64,000 nt of DNA from Deinococcus budaensis (GTDB taxonomy: Bacteria > Deinococcota > Deinococci > Deinococcales > Deinococcaceae), in the NCBI RefSeq assembly GCF_014201885.1, contig NZ_JACHFN010000001.1, positions 248,001-312,000 of the forward strand, given 5' to 3'. A program made the position numbers and the translations under genes. Shown here in pieces: positions 32,394 to 47,370 of the stretch (position 1 is its first letter; the number at the start of each line of letters is the position of its first letter). Under the pieces are notes generated by a model. That model was not told where the DNA came from and did not search any database. It saw nothing but the letters and a program-made list of their open reading frames with translations.

Positions 32394-33623
32394 ATGAACA
32401 AGGCCGAACACGTCCGCGTGGGCGACGACAATGCGGGAGTCAGCAAGAGCAGCCTGTTGCTGCTGGGGGGGCTGGCCGCCCTGGCCCTGAATGCCGAGGC
32501 GCGGCGCAAGCTGGTCGGCGGCACCCGCAGCCTGATGAGCACGGCGGGCCACACCCTGGAAGGCACCGTCAAGACGCTGGAGGAGACGCTGGAAGGCACG
32601 GTCAAGCCCGCCCTGGCGACCGCCGCCGATCAGGCGGAAAAGGCCGCCCAGACGGCTGTCCACAAGGGTGCCGGAGCGCTGGAGACCCTGCGTGAGGAGG
32701 TGCCGGGCCGCGCCCACGCCCTGCTGGAAACCGTGCAGGAGGCCGCCGGGCACGCGGCCGAAGCCGCCGCCAGCCGCGCGACCGAGCTGACGCGTGAGGC
32801 GCGGCACACCGCCCGTGACCTCGCCAGCGAGGGCCGCCAGGGTGCGGCGCAGGTGATCGGCGGCGCGTCCCGGCAGGCCAGCCGCGACCTCGCGCACGCC
32901 CGGCGGGCGGGGCAGGAGCTGCTCTCGGACGTGGAAGGCCGCGCCAAGGCCCTGGCCCGCACCGGGCAGGACACGCTGGAAGCGGGACGCCGCGACGCCG
33001 AGCGCCAGCTCAGCCGCGCCCGCCGCGACGTGCAAAAGGAACTGCGCGCGGCCCGGCGTCACTGGGACGCCGACAAGCTCGAGCGCGAGGTCGAGAAGCG
33101 GATGGCGCCCCTGCACAAGCAGGCGGCCCGGCATCTGGCCCTGCTGGAAAAGCAAGACAAGAAGGCGCGGCGCCAGAAACGCGCCCGCCGCGCTGAGGCG
33201 CAGACGGGCAGCGGCGTGGGCGGCGTGCTGACCCTCGCGCTGCTGGGCACGGGGATCGTCGTGCTGGCCCGCATTCCGGCGGCCCGTCAGGGCATCCTCA
33301 GGGCCGTCGAGTCGGTCAGTCCCGAGGCCGCCGAGCGGCTCCACAAGGCCAGCCGCGACGCCCGCAACGTGATCGGCTCGATGTGGCTGGAGCGCATCGA
33401 GGAGCCTGCTCAGGCCCCGGCGCCCGGCGCTGCGCCCTCCACCCAGGCGGCCACGACCGGCGCGACCTGGGGCGGCTCGCCCGAGGCCGGATCGTCCGCT
33501 GCGAGCGGCGCGGCCCCTAGCGCTGGAGGCCAGAGCCAACCCGCCCAGGGTCAGCCGGGCGAGACCGGGACCGGGCAGGCCCAGTCCGGCGCCTCCGGCC
33601 GCGCGGACAGCAAGCCCAACTGA
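32394..33623 (+). CDS. LEA/apolipoprotein-like amphipathic helical protein
   Basis: 409 residues; I see no enzyme domain. After a short polar start there is one hydrophobic helix (SSLLLLGGLAALALNA, about 19-34), then about 200 residues of Ala/Glu/Lys/Arg/Thr-rich helix with quasi-repeats such as ETLEGTVK, AADQAEKAAQTAV, AAEAAASRATELTREARHTARDLASEG, then a second membrane helix (VGGVLTLALLGTGIVVLARI, near 275-295) and a disordered Gly/Ser/Gln-rich tail. This composition is that of LEA group 3-like and apolipoprotein-like proteins, some of which are tied to desiccation tolerance in Deinococcus. AAAGGAG precedes the ATG. Divergent from recN. Confidence 0.6.
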   Translation: MNKAEHVRVGDDNAGVSKSSLLLLGGLAALALNAEARRKLVGGTRSLMSTAGHTLEGTVKTLEETLEGTVKPALATAADQAEKAAQTAVHKGAGALETLREEVPGRAHALLETVQEAAGHAAEAAASRATELTREARHTARDLASEGRQGAAQVIGGASRQASRDLAHARRAGQELLSDVEGRAKALARTGQDTLEAGRRDAERQLSRARRDVQKELRAARRHWDADKLEREVEKRMAPLHKQAARHLALLEKQDKKARRQKRARRAEAQTGSGVGGVLTLALLGTGIVVLARIPAARQGILRAVESVSPEAAERLHKASRDARNVIGSMWLERIEEPAQAPAPGAAPSTQAATTGATWGGSPEAGSSAASGAAPSAGGQSQPAQGQPGETGTGQAQSGASGRADSKPN

Positions 33624-33646
33624 CGGCTTCTCCCTCTGCGTACCGG

Positions 33647-33672
33647 GGCCGTCTCCCAGTGGGGGGGCGGCC
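33647..33672 (+). terminator. Hairpin after the LEA-like gene
   Basis: GGCCG-TCTCCC pairs with GGGGGG-CGGCC through G-C and G-T pairs around a very short loop; followed by TTCTGG only. Weak terminator call. Confidence 0.35.
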
Positions 33673-33694
33673 TTCTGGGCTGTCGGGCGCGCGC

Positions 33695-33700
33695 TAGACT
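33695..33700 (+). promoter_or_regulatory. -10 box TAGACT of the AroE-like gene
   Basis: Ends 7 nt before ATG 33708. Confidence 0.45.
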
Positions 33701-33707
33701 GACCCGG

Positions 33708-34457
33708 ATGCCCGCCCCCTCTGACGTGCCCCTCGCCCTGATCGGTTACCCCGTCTCCGCCGCCCGCGCCCTGCGGGAGAGGGGTCTGCTGGCCCTGCCT
33801 GTGCCCGACGAGGAGCTGCCCGCCGTGCTGGACGCCTGCCGCACGCTGGGGTTCGCGGGCGCGCTCGTCCACCCCTCGCGCGAGGTCGCGGTGGCCGGGC
33901 AGGTGGAGGCCGACCCGGCCGCGCGGCGGGTGGGCCGGGTGGACGCCCTGGCCTTTACCGGCGGCGTCCACGGCACCTACGCCCTGGCCGACGCCCTGAC
34001 CGACGCGGTCGAGGCCAGCGGATACGCGGCGCGCGGCGCCGACGCGCTGCTGCTGGGGACTGGCGCGGACCTCGCGCGGGCGCTGCCGCTGGTGCGCCTG
34101 GGCTTTGGCAACGTGGGCATCGTGGCGGACTCCTACCCGGAAGCCGAGCGCTTCGCCCGCGACCTGCCCGCCAACGTGCGCGCCTTTCCGGTCGCCCGCC
34201 GCGACTCGGCCCTCGCTTCTCTCGCCGACCGCGCCGACCTGGTCGTGCTGACGGGCGGGAGCCTGCCGCCCGGCCTGCTCCAGCCCTACCACACCCTGGT
34301 GGACCTGACCGGCCAGGCCACCCCCGGGAGCAGCGGCGCGTCCGGCCTGGACCTCTCCGGGCTGCCCGCGCTGCGCCTCGTCCGGCAACTGCTGCACGCC
34401 ACCGGCCAGCGTTACCGGCCCGAGGACCTCAGCGGCCTGGTGACGGCGCTCGCCTGA
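33708..34457 (+). CDS. Shikimate dehydrogenase-like protein, probably non-canonical
   Basis: 249 residues with the two-domain AroE outline: LIGYPVSAARALRERGL at the N-terminus, GFAGALVHPSREVA near 47 where AroE has VTxPxK, FTGGVHGTYALADAL near 84 where AroE has the NTD motif, and a Rossmann-like GADALLLGTGADLARALPLVRLG near 110. By this alignment the catalytic Lys is replaced by Arg and the catalytic Asp is missing, so normal shikimate reduction is doubtful. It could be a relic, a relative with another substrate, or simply a divergent AroE. A leaderless-type box precedes the ATG. Confidence 0.62.
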   Translation: MPAPSDVPLALIGYPVSAARALRERGLLALPVPDEELPAVLDACRTLGFAGALVHPSREVAVAGQVEADPAARRVGRVDALAFTGGVHGTYALADALTDAVEASGYAARGADALLLGTGADLARALPLVRLGFGNVGIVADSYPEAERFARDLPANVRAFPVARRDSALASLADRADLVVLTGGSLPPGLLQPYHTLVDLTGQATPGSSGASGLDLSGLPALRLVRQLLHATGQRYRPEDLSGLVTALA

Positions 34458-34495
34458 GTCCCCTTCCAGCCGCACCCAGAAGGGACAAGAAAGGA

Positions 34496-34522
34496 GCAGA
34501 GGGGATCTGGCCGCCCCTCTGC
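34496..34522 (-). terminator. 9-bp hairpin after dppC
   Basis: GCAGAGGGG / CCCCTCTGC around a 9-nt loop; on the minus strand it is followed by the pyrimidine-rich TCCTTTCTTG. It lies between the convergent AroE-like and dppC genes. Confidence 0.5.
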
Positions 34523-34541
34523 CCTTGGTCTGGGGTTGCCA

Positions 34542-35540
<999 letters not shown>

Positions 35541-35641
35541 AGATACCTCGGGGGGGAAAGGAGCGGTGCAGGGCCGAGCAGCGGCGCAGGCGGGAGGCGG
35601 GCGGAAGCCGTGACGCTCCCGGACGACCCACCCCGCGCCTC

Positions 35642-36679
<1,038 letters not shown>

Positions 36680-36961
36680 AGTGAAAAGCTCCTCTCGTAC
36701 CGGGTTGCGCCGCTTCCTGCGCAGCAACCGGGCGAAGCGGACGGCAAAGCAAAAGGGGCAGGGCGGCGAAGCTGAACGAGTCTCCGGTGCTCTCCCGGAT
36801 GCTCGGAAGTCGGGCGCCCCGTCCCGCACTGCATCCGGCCTCGCGGGACCGGGCAGAAGCCGGAACAGGGCGCGGGGCGGGCCACCGATCTCGCCCCCCC
36901 CGCACCCCTCAGAAGCCCGCGCCCTTCAGGAGCGGACCGCAGCCGGGTATTGCCGCCGTAC
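36680..36961. other. 282-bp gap between dppA and dppB
   Basis: I see no convincing small ORF, tRNA or terminator here. It contains GC-rich short repeats and no AT-rich promoter. It may simply be the intercistronic space in which the binding-protein mRNA is processed from the permease mRNA. Confidence 0.4.
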
Positions 36962-38539
<1,578 letters not shown>

Positions 38540-38631
38540 GAAGCCTCCGGTGCCGCGTCGGTCCGCCTCCCCAGCCTGACGGCAAGCGGAGAGCAGCCTA
38601 AACGGCAGGTAAAGCACAAGGGCGTGCGCTC

Positions 38632-38660
38632 AGGGTAGGGGCACCCTGGAACAGTGTCAA
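38632..38660 (-). promoter_or_regulatory. Sigma-70 promoter of the dppA-like gene
   Basis: Minus-strand -35 TTGACA (38655-38660), 17-bp spacer, -10 TACCCT (38632-38637). Consensus -35, so strong expression of the binding protein is expected. Confidence 0.8.
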
Positions 38661-38761
38661 GCGAGCTGCACAGTTGGGCTGCTGGGGGCAGGAAGATCCC
38701 GCAACGGCCACGGCAAGCGCCCCCGGCCTATCAGGGCGCGGAGGCGCGGGCGGCCGGAAGC

Positions 38762-40981
<2,220 letters not shown>

Positions 40982-41076
40982 GTGTCCCTCAGCATGGCGC
41001 ATCCAGGCTGACCGCAGATGAACTCGGCCAGGGGCAGGGGGCCTCGCCGCCCGGCCCGCCGCGCCGCCGGGCGCGC

Positions 41077-41082
41077 CACAAT
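41077..41082 (+). promoter_or_regulatory. -10-like CACAAT of the DUF2227 gene
   Basis: Ends 7 nt before GTG 41090. Confidence 0.35.
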
Positions 41083-41089
41083 AGGCGGC

Positions 41090-41608
41090 GTGCCCAGTGG
41101 TCGCGTTCACAACCTCACCAACATCGCCGTCTACAGCGTCCTGGCCGCCGGGGTGCTCGTCGCCTCGCGCCAGGAACTGCTGAACATCACGCCCGTGCAG
41201 GCGCTCACCTTCACGCTGGGCTTTTTCGTGGGCACCTTCCTGCTCTCGCCCGACCTCGACCTCGCGGAAGGGCGGGTGGACAGCAAGCGGCGCTGGGGCG
41301 TGCTGGGCTTCTTGTGGGTGCCCTACGGGATGCTGTTCAGCCACCGGGGCCTGTCGCACACCTGGCTGCTGGGACCGCTGACCCGGCTGGCGTATCTGGC
41401 CGTGATCGTGGGCCTGATCGCCGGATTGCTGCGCTTCGTGTGGCCGGGGGTGCCGCTGCCGAGCATTCCGCAGCCGATCAGTCTCAAGGTACTGCTGCCG
41501 CTCTTGCTGGGTTACTACCTCAGCCAGTGGCTGCACCTGCTGGCCGACGGGGTGCGGCCCGACCACGGGATGAGACATGCGCGGCGCAAGGTGCGGGGGC
41601 GGGGCTGA
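41090..41608 (+). CDS. DUF2227 family putative metal-binding membrane protein
   Basis: 172 residues starting at GTG 41090 (MPSGRVHNLTNIAVYSVLAAG). Membrane helices at about 10-30, 35-52, 90-130 and 130-150. His residues in SGRVHN, SHRGLSHTWLLGP and LHLLADGVRPDHG plus the SPDLDL motif are typical of DUF2227, predicted metal-binding membrane proteins with a PAP2-like or YdjM-like outline. The longer frame from 41018 has no support. Function unknown. Confidence 0.78.
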   Translation: MPSGRVHNLTNIAVYSVLAAGVLVASRQELLNITPVQALTFTLGFFVGTFLLSPDLDLAEGRVDSKRRWGVLGFLWVPYGMLFSHRGLSHTWLLGPLTRLAYLAVIVGLIAGLLRFVWPGVPLPSIPQPISLKVLLPLLLGYYLSQWLHLLADGVRPDHGMRHARRKVRGRG

Positions 41609-41636
41609 GACGGCAGGGCCGGACGCGAGGGGCGTG

Positions 41637-42269
41637 TCAGGGGCAGGAGGGTGGACTGAGCTGATCGGCTCTGGCCTGAAGCTCAGCCAATGTTGGGACT
41701 TCGTAGCGTGCGCGCTCCGAATCCGTCGTTTTGGGGTCCACGGGATAAAGCTTCCAGTTGCAGCCCTTGGCGTCCCCGACATACTGCGTTCCGAAGTGCT
41801 GGGGTTTGCCCTGATTCATCAGCAGACGGTCGAGACTTGCCGCGTAGATCCACGGTGCGCCCGGATAGCCTTTCTTCATGGCCTGCGCGGCGAGGAAGTT
41901 TGCCACCCTGAAATGCTCAACGCAGTTGCCGTGCTGGAAGACGAAGGCAGCGGCGTAGAAGTCCTCGGCGGTCGTCAGCCGGCCCTGGGCCAGCATCGCC
42001 CTGACTTCCTCCCGCCTCGCCTGATCCCGGAGGGTCACCACGGTCCAGTCGATCACGCCCTGACGGTCCTGCTGGTCCAGGCGCAAAAGGGTCTGCACCC
42101 GCGCGGACGCCTGGGCATCCGGCCGCCCCCCCACGCGGATGATCCTGACGGCCGGGGCACATCCCGGCGCGTCCGCGAACGTCGCCAGCACCCTGTCCCC
42201 GCCTTCCGCGCCCCCCGCCCACGCCCCGCCGTGCAACAGCAGGGCCGCCACCACCTGAAGTGTTCGCAT
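41637..42269 (-). CDS. Secreted protein, DUF6624-like
   Basis: 210 residues with a signal peptide (MRTLQVVAALLLHGGAWA). The mature part carries DQQDRQGVIDW, LTTAEDFYAAAFVFQHGNCVEHFRVANFLAAQAMKKG and DRLLMNQGKPQHFGTQYV, a combination that recalls DUF6624 family proteins (QxF...QHG...GKPQ.FGTQ). Four Cys in the mature part could form disulfides. GGAGG lies just upstream of ATG 42269. No enzymatic function is known. On the same strand as the methyltransferase but with a gap, so probably a separate unit. Confidence 0.62.
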   Translation of the reverse strand: MRTLQVVAALLLHGGAWAGGAEGGDRVLATFADAPGCAPAVRIIRVGGRPDAQASARVQTLLRLDQQDRQGVIDWTVVTLRDQARREEVRAMLAQGRLTTAEDFYAAAFVFQHGNCVEHFRVANFLAAQAMKKGYPGAPWIYAASLDRLLMNQGKPQHFGTQYVGDAKGCNWKLYPVDPKTTDSERARYEVPTLAELQARADQLSPPSCP

Positions 42270-42315
42270 CTGGACCTCCACCCCGATTCTGAGCGCCCGA
42301 GACTTGCGCTGCGGC

Positions 42316-43059
<744 letters not shown>

Positions 43060-43066
43060 AGCAGGA

Positions 43067-43072
43067 AGGGTA
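43067..43072 (-). promoter_or_regulatory. -10 box TACCCT of the methyltransferase gene
   Basis: Minus-strand TACCCT, 7 nt before GTG 43059. Confidence 0.45.
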
Positions 43073-43108
43073 GTGGCAAGTGGGGAGCGGAGGGTCCCTG
43101 TCTTGCGC

Positions 43109-44329
43109 TCATGGCCGCCCACGCTCCGCCGTTCCATACCGCTCCAGAAAGCCTGCCCGCCCCATGACGCTCAGTTTCGGCTCGGGCGCGTCCGGGTCGC
43201 TGCCGTAGGCGCGGCGCAGCACATTCGCCCAGGTCTGAAGCCGGCGCGTGTCGGCGGGCGAGAGGGCCTGGGTCTCGAACCCCAGGGTGGCAAGCAGCGG
43301 CGACAGGGCGCTGAGGCAGAAGACGACCTGCGCGTCTCCCAGCTCGGGCCGGGTCTGGAGGTCGCGGGCCACGGCGCGGAAGTCCTCCCGGGCCAGGCGC
43401 AGGCTGCGGCGCAGGCCCAGGTCCACCAGCAGCGGATTGTTGACGTGGAACTCGGCGGCGGGCGTGCCCCTGGGGACCGGGGTGCCGTCTGCCAGCGTGA
43501 CGTGCGGCAGCGGAAAGCGCACCCGTCCCACCCGGAAGAGGTTGTCCGCGCGGCCCCCGGCGGGGCGGGTGCGGCTCAGGCGGTCGAGCACCCGGTCGAG
43601 GCCGCCCATCACCCGGCGGGGAAGTGCCCGCGCGCCCAGCGGCGCCGCGCCGGGCAGCTCGCCCAGCGGCACCAGCCGGTAGCCCCGTTCGCCCAGATCG
43701 GCCAGCAGGCCCGGCAGCATCGGCACGCTGACCCGCGCGCCCGGTCCCGCATCGTGCAGCACGGCGATTCCTCCCGGATGCGCCTGGGCGTTCACCCGCG
43801 CCCGCACCGTCTGCGGGGTGGAGGCGGGGTGCCAGTCGCGGCCCTCGACGCTCCAGTGGGCGCCCGTGACGCCCGCCGCCCGCTGTCCGGCCCAGGTGGC
43901 GAGGGTATAGGCGCCGTGCGGGGGCCGGTGCCACCGCACAGGCTGCCCGGTGACGGACGCGACGCGCCGGGCGGCGCGCCCCGGGTCCAGAAACGCGCCC
44001 CAGGGGGTCCGTCCCCAGGCGTGGACATGCCGGACCGCGTGTGCCCCGACCTCATGGCCTTCGGCGAGCATCCGCCGGATCAGCTCCGGGTGCGCCCCCG
44101 CCCGCCCCGCCATCACGAAAAAGGTGGCCCGCGCCCCCGCCTCCCGCAACGCGTCCAGCACGGCGGGGGTCGTGGCCGGGTCCGGCCCGTCGTCGAAGGT
44201 GAGCGCCAGCGCGCGGGTGCCCTGGGCGCCCTCACGGATCAGGCCCAGGTTCAGCCGCTGCACCAGCAGGTAAGGCAGCAGCGCGTACCCGGTGAGCAGC
44301 CCGGCCCCCCACGCCCAGCGCCTCCTCAC
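43109..44329 (-). CDS. Polysaccharide deacetylase with C-terminal domain
   Basis: 406 residues. One N-terminal membrane helix (WAWGAGLLTGYALLPYLLV), then a NodB deacetylase domain with LALTFDDGPDPATTPAVLDAL (catalytic Asp and metal Asp), EVGAHAVRHVHA (metal His), HRPPHGAYT and GGIAVLHDAG. From about residue 245 a second domain follows (DRLSRTRPAGGRADNLFRVGRVRFPLPHV...EFHVNNPLL...FCLSALSPLLATLGFETQAL), reminiscent of YkoP-like domains found with deacetylases. It probably modifies an envelope glycan or peptidoglycan on the outer face. GTG start overlaps the glycosyltransferase stop as GTGA, coupling the two. Confidence 0.88.
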   Translation of the reverse strand: MRRRWAWGAGLLTGYALLPYLLVQRLNLGLIREGAQGTRALALTFDDGPDPATTPAVLDALREAGARATFFVMAGRAGAHPELIRRMLAEGHEVGAHAVRHVHAWGRTPWGAFLDPGRAARRVASVTGQPVRWHRPPHGAYTLATWAGQRAAGVTGAHWSVEGRDWHPASTPQTVRARVNAQAHPGGIAVLHDAGPGARVSVPMLPGLLADLGERGYRLVPLGELPGAAPLGARALPRRVMGGLDRVLDRLSRTRPAGGRADNLFRVGRVRFPLPHVTLADGTPVPRGTPAAEFHVNNPLLVDLGLRRSLRLAREDFRAVARDLQTRPELGDAQVVFCLSALSPLLATLGFETQALSPADTRRLQTWANVLRRAYGSDPDAPEPKLSVMGRAGFLERYGTAERGRP

Positions 44330-45504
44330 GCCCGCCCCAGCCTGCGCAGCAGCGCACCCGCCACCCGGTCGGCGGCGTCGGGCACGCTCAGGGCGGTGGC
44401 GCGGGCGCTCAGGCAGGCGTGCTCGGCAGGGTCCAGCGCCCGCAGCACGGCGGGGCGCACGTCGGCCAGCCCCCGCGCCCACCGCGCCGCCCCGTGGCGC
44501 ACCAGGTAGTCGGCGTTGTGCTCCTCCTGCCCGGGAATGGGTTCGTGGACGACCAGCGGCACCCCCAGCGTGGTCGCCTCGGCCACCGTCAGGCCGCCCG
44601 CCTTGCCCACCACCAGATCGGACGCGGCCAGCAGTTCGGGAAAGTCGGTGGTGAAGCCCAGCGCGTGGACGGTGGCGCCGCCCACCCGCGTCACCCCGCG
44701 CGCCCGCGCCCCCGCCAGCACCAGCACCTGCACCTGCCGCCCCAGGGCGCCCAGTTCCCCCAGCACCCGCGAAAGTGCCCGGTAGCTGCCGGTCCCGCCC
44801 CCCGAGACCAGGATCAGCGGCTGGTCCGGCCTCAGCCCGCGCTTTTCCCGCAGCGCCGCCCGGTCGGCCCCGATCAGCGCCCGGTACGCCGGATTGATGG
44901 GAATGCCGGTCACGACCACGTCCTGCTCGGGAATGCGCCAGCGGCCCATCTGCGCGCGCGCCTCTTCGGTCGCCACCATCAGCAGCTCGGCTTCGGGCCG
45001 CGCCCAGTGGTGGTGGACGCGGTAGTCGGTCACGACCAGCGCGTTTAGGAAATCCAGCCCCAGCCGGGCGCGCGCCGTGTGCGCCAGCGCGACCGGCGTG
45101 GGGTAGCTGCTCACCACGACCTCGGGCCGCAGCGCCGATACGTCCCGGCACATGCCGCGCAAGCCCAGCACGCCGAACGCGCCGGTGAGAAAACGCGGCT
45201 CGCTCTCGCGGTCGGTCCAGTCGTAAAAGGCCCGGTACATCCCCGGCGCGTAGCGCAGCCACGCCGCGTAGGTGCCCGCCGTGACCCCACGCTCAAGGGG
45301 GTTGAGGTAGCGCAGCAGGTCGGCGTGCCGCGCCCGCAGGGGGACGCCCCGCGCCCGCAGCGCCCGGTCGAGCGCGTCGTTGGCCTGGTGGTGCCCGCTG
45401 CCGAACGACGCCGACAGAATCAAGGCCCGCAGCTCGGTGGCGGGGAGCTGTGCGGGAGACTCAGCGCGCGGGGTTGGCCCTTCCCGCGTCCCGGTTGCGG
45501 TCAC
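44326..45504 (-). CDS. MGDG synthase-like glycosyltransferase (UgtP/MurG family)
   Basis: 392-residue GT28-type enzyme. Seen: an N-terminal MGDG_synth domain with LILSASFGSGHHQANDALDRAL near 32, LVVTDYRVHHHWARPEAELLMVATEE near 160, TGIPINPAY, and a C-terminal nucleotide-sugar domain with VSGGGTGSYRALSRVLGEL and DLVVGKAGGLTVAEATTLGVPLVV. By family it transfers sugar to diacylglycerol or a similar lipid at the inner membrane's cytoplasmic face. Start GTG 45504 overlaps the LptF/G-like stop, and its stop overlaps the deacetylase start, so these three genes are translationally coupled. Confidence 0.9.
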   Translation of the reverse strand: MTATGTREGPTPRAESPAQLPATELRALILSASFGSGHHQANDALDRALRARGVPLRARHADLLRYLNPLERGVTAGTYAAWLRYAPGMYRAFYDWTDRESEPRFLTGAFGVLGLRGMCRDVSALRPEVVVSSYPTPVALAHTARARLGLDFLNALVVTDYRVHHHWARPEAELLMVATEEARAQMGRWRIPEQDVVVTGIPINPAYRALIGADRAALREKRGLRPDQPLILVSGGGTGSYRALSRVLGELGALGRQVQVLVLAGARARGVTRVGGATVHALGFTTDFPELLAASDLVVGKAGGLTVAEATTLGVPLVVHEPIPGQEEHNADYLVRHGAARWARGLADVRPAVLRALDPAEHACLSARATALSVPDAADRVAGALLRRLGRA

Positions 45505-46646
45505 GTGCGCCTCAGCAGCCACAGGGCCGCGAGTGCAAAGGCCACGTTCGCCAGCCACACGCCCGGCTCCGGCAAGGCGGGGAAGCTTCCCGCCAGCGTC
45601 AGCCCCACGAAAAAGACCAGGTAGTACGCGACCGCGATCATCAGCGCGATGCCCAGGCTGACCCCCAGCGTGCGCCCGTATCTGAGCGCGAAAGGCAGCG
45701 CCGCCAGCGCCAGCACCAGGTTCCCGAAGGGCAGCGCCAGCTTGCGGTTGAGGTTCAGCCGCGCGTCCTGCCGCTCCTGCGCGGGCGCGCCGGGGTCGCC
45801 CAGCGTGGCGATCAGCTCGGGCCACCCCTGACTGTCGGCCCCGATGGCGTCGGCGTACTGGGCGAACGTCTCCTGGCGCGACAGCCCGGTGTCGAGGTTG
45901 AGCGCGGCTCCCGGGTCTTCGGGCAGCACCACGCTGGGAAAGACCTCGTTCACGGCCGCCCGGAAGGCGGCGGGGTCATTTTCCGGCACCCGCGTCAGCT
46001 CGGCGGCGGCCGCGTAGTTCACGCTGAAGACCTGATACCCCGTGAGGCTCAGCCGGTTGTCCTCGAACGTTCCCTGCTGCGCGAAAATCACTGTGCCCCG
46101 GCGGATGTCGTCTTGTTGCCAGCGTTCGACGCGCACCCCGCTCATGCGCCGCGTCTCGTGGTCGTAGCCTGCCAGCGAGAGCGTCAGCCCGCCGCGCAGG
46201 TCCAGCGTCTGCCCGACCAGTCGGCCCAGGCCGCTGCCCGTCAGCACGTCCCAGTACAGGCTGCGCGTCTCCACGTTGGCGCGCGGGGCGACCCACAGGC
46301 TCAGCCACAGCGCCAGCGCGGTCACCCCCGCCGCGACGGCCACCACCGGCCGCGCGACCTGTCCCAGCCCGATGCCGCCCGCCTGCACCGCCACCAGTTC
46401 GCGCTCGGTGGCGAGGCGCCCGAAGGCCACCACGGTCATCAGCACGGCGGCCATCGGCAGCACCTTGACCAAGGTGTCGGGCACCTGATAGGCGATCCAC
46501 TGCCCCACCAGCCCCAGCGGCACCCCCCGCAGGTACTGGCTGGAGATGAAGAAGTACCCGAAACTCAAGATCGCGGTAAACAGCAACGTGCCCGCCAGCA
46601 ACGGGGGCCACAGCTCGCGGGTGACGTAGCGGGTGAGACGGGTCAA
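45501..46646 (-). CDS. LptF/LptG family permease
   Basis: 381-residue inner-membrane protein of the YjgP/YjgQ family, part of the LptB2FG lipopolysaccharide export complex in classic diderms. Seen: LTRYVTRELWPPLLAGTLLFTAILSFGYFFISSQYLRGVPLGLVGQWIAYQVPDTLVKVLPMAAVLMTVVAFGRLATERELVAVQAGGI at the N-terminus (three helices and the coupling motif), a periplasmic beta-jellyroll region (about 135-275) and three C-terminal helices. Start TTG 46646 with AGGAG 7 nt upstream. Deinococcus is not known to make LPS, so this probably moves another lipid. Confidence 0.9.
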   Translation of the reverse strand: MTRLTRYVTRELWPPLLAGTLLFTAILSFGYFFISSQYLRGVPLGLVGQWIAYQVPDTLVKVLPMAAVLMTVVAFGRLATERELVAVQAGGIGLGQVARPVVAVAAGVTALALWLSLWVAPRANVETRSLYWDVLTGSGLGRLVGQTLDLRGGLTLSLAGYDHETRRMSGVRVERWQQDDIRRGTVIFAQQGTFEDNRLSLTGYQVFSVNYAAAAELTRVPENDPAAFRAAVNEVFPSVVLPEDPGAALNLDTGLSRQETFAQYADAIGADSQGWPELIATLGDPGAPAQERQDARLNLNRKLALPFGNLVLALAALPFALRYGRTLGVSLGIALMIAVAYYLVFFVGLTLAGSFPALPEPGVWLANVAFALAALWLLRRT

Positions 46647-46683
46647 CGGGGCGCTCCTGCGGAGCGGTGCGCGGGAGGCGGGA

Positions 46684-46775
46684 GGCGGTACGCGGTCGGG
46701 ATGACAGGCGCCCTGTCGGCGTGCACAGGGAGGTGCTGGGGGTGGCCTCCTGCGCGCCGCTCACCGCGTACCGCC
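46684..46775. repeat. Inverted-repeat element between fabZ and the lptF/G-like gene
   Basis: Arms GGCGGTACGCGGT (46684-46696) and its complement (46763-46775) enclose 66 nt that contain a second hairpin, GACAGG-CGC-CCTGTC. GGAGG and CCTCC continue the arms with a two-base offset. Reads like a small non-coding repeat (MITE or REP type). Confidence 0.5.
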
Positions 46776-46782
46776 AACCTCC

Positions 46783-47211
46783 TCACCCTTTCCCCACCGC
46801 GAACAGGATCGTCGCCTCCGCCGCCACCGCGCCGTCCACCTCGGCGCGGCAGGTCGTCTTGCCCAGGCCCCGGCGCAGGAACTCCAGTTTCGCGTACAGG
46901 TGCAGCTGGTCTCCCGGCACCACCTTGCGTTTGAAGCGGGCGCCCTCGACCCCGGCGAGGTAGCCCACCGTGCCGGGTTCCAGCTCCCCGTGCAGGCAGA
47001 ACATGCTCGCCTGCGCCAGCGCTTCCACGATCAACACGCCCGGCATCACCGGCTCCTGCGGAAAGTGGCCGGGGAAAAAGGGTTCGCCAATCGTCACGTT
47101 TTTCAGCGCGTGGACCTCGCCCCCCCCGGCGCTCAGCACCCGGTCCACCAGCACGAAGGGAAAGCGGTGCGGCAAGACTTTCAGCACATCCTGAATCAGC
47201 ATGGGTTCCAT
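46783..47211 (-). CDS. fabZ: 3-hydroxyacyl-[acyl-carrier-protein] dehydratase FabZ
   Basis: 142 residues; hot-dog fold dehydratase of fatty acid synthesis acting on 3-hydroxyacyl-ACP in the cytosol. Seen: LPHRFPFVLVDRVL near 13, catalytic His49 in FFPGHFPQEPVMPGVLIVEALAQ and Glu63. AAGGAG 7 nt before ATG 47211. The neighbours are envelope genes rather than lpxA/lpxD, which flank fabZ in LPS-making bacteria. An ATG three codons downstream is possible. Confidence 0.95.
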   Translation of the reverse strand: MEPMLIQDVLKVLPHRFPFVLVDRVLSAGGGEVHALKNVTIGEPFFPGHFPQEPVMPGVLIVEALAQASMFCLHGELEPGTVGYLAGVEGARFKRKVVPGDQLHLYAKLEFLRRGLGKTTCRAEVDGAVAAEATILFAVGKG

Positions 47212-47370
47212 TCAAAAGCTCCTTGGGTGGGCGGCGCCGGAGCCGGGGCAAGGCGGCCGCGACCGGCTTTCCGCAGTCAAAACGCCCCGAGCGTAGCACG
47301 CGCCCCCCAGAGGACCGGACCCCCGCCACCCGCGCCCAGCGGGAGTCCGGCCCCGGGACCAGCCGCAGGG

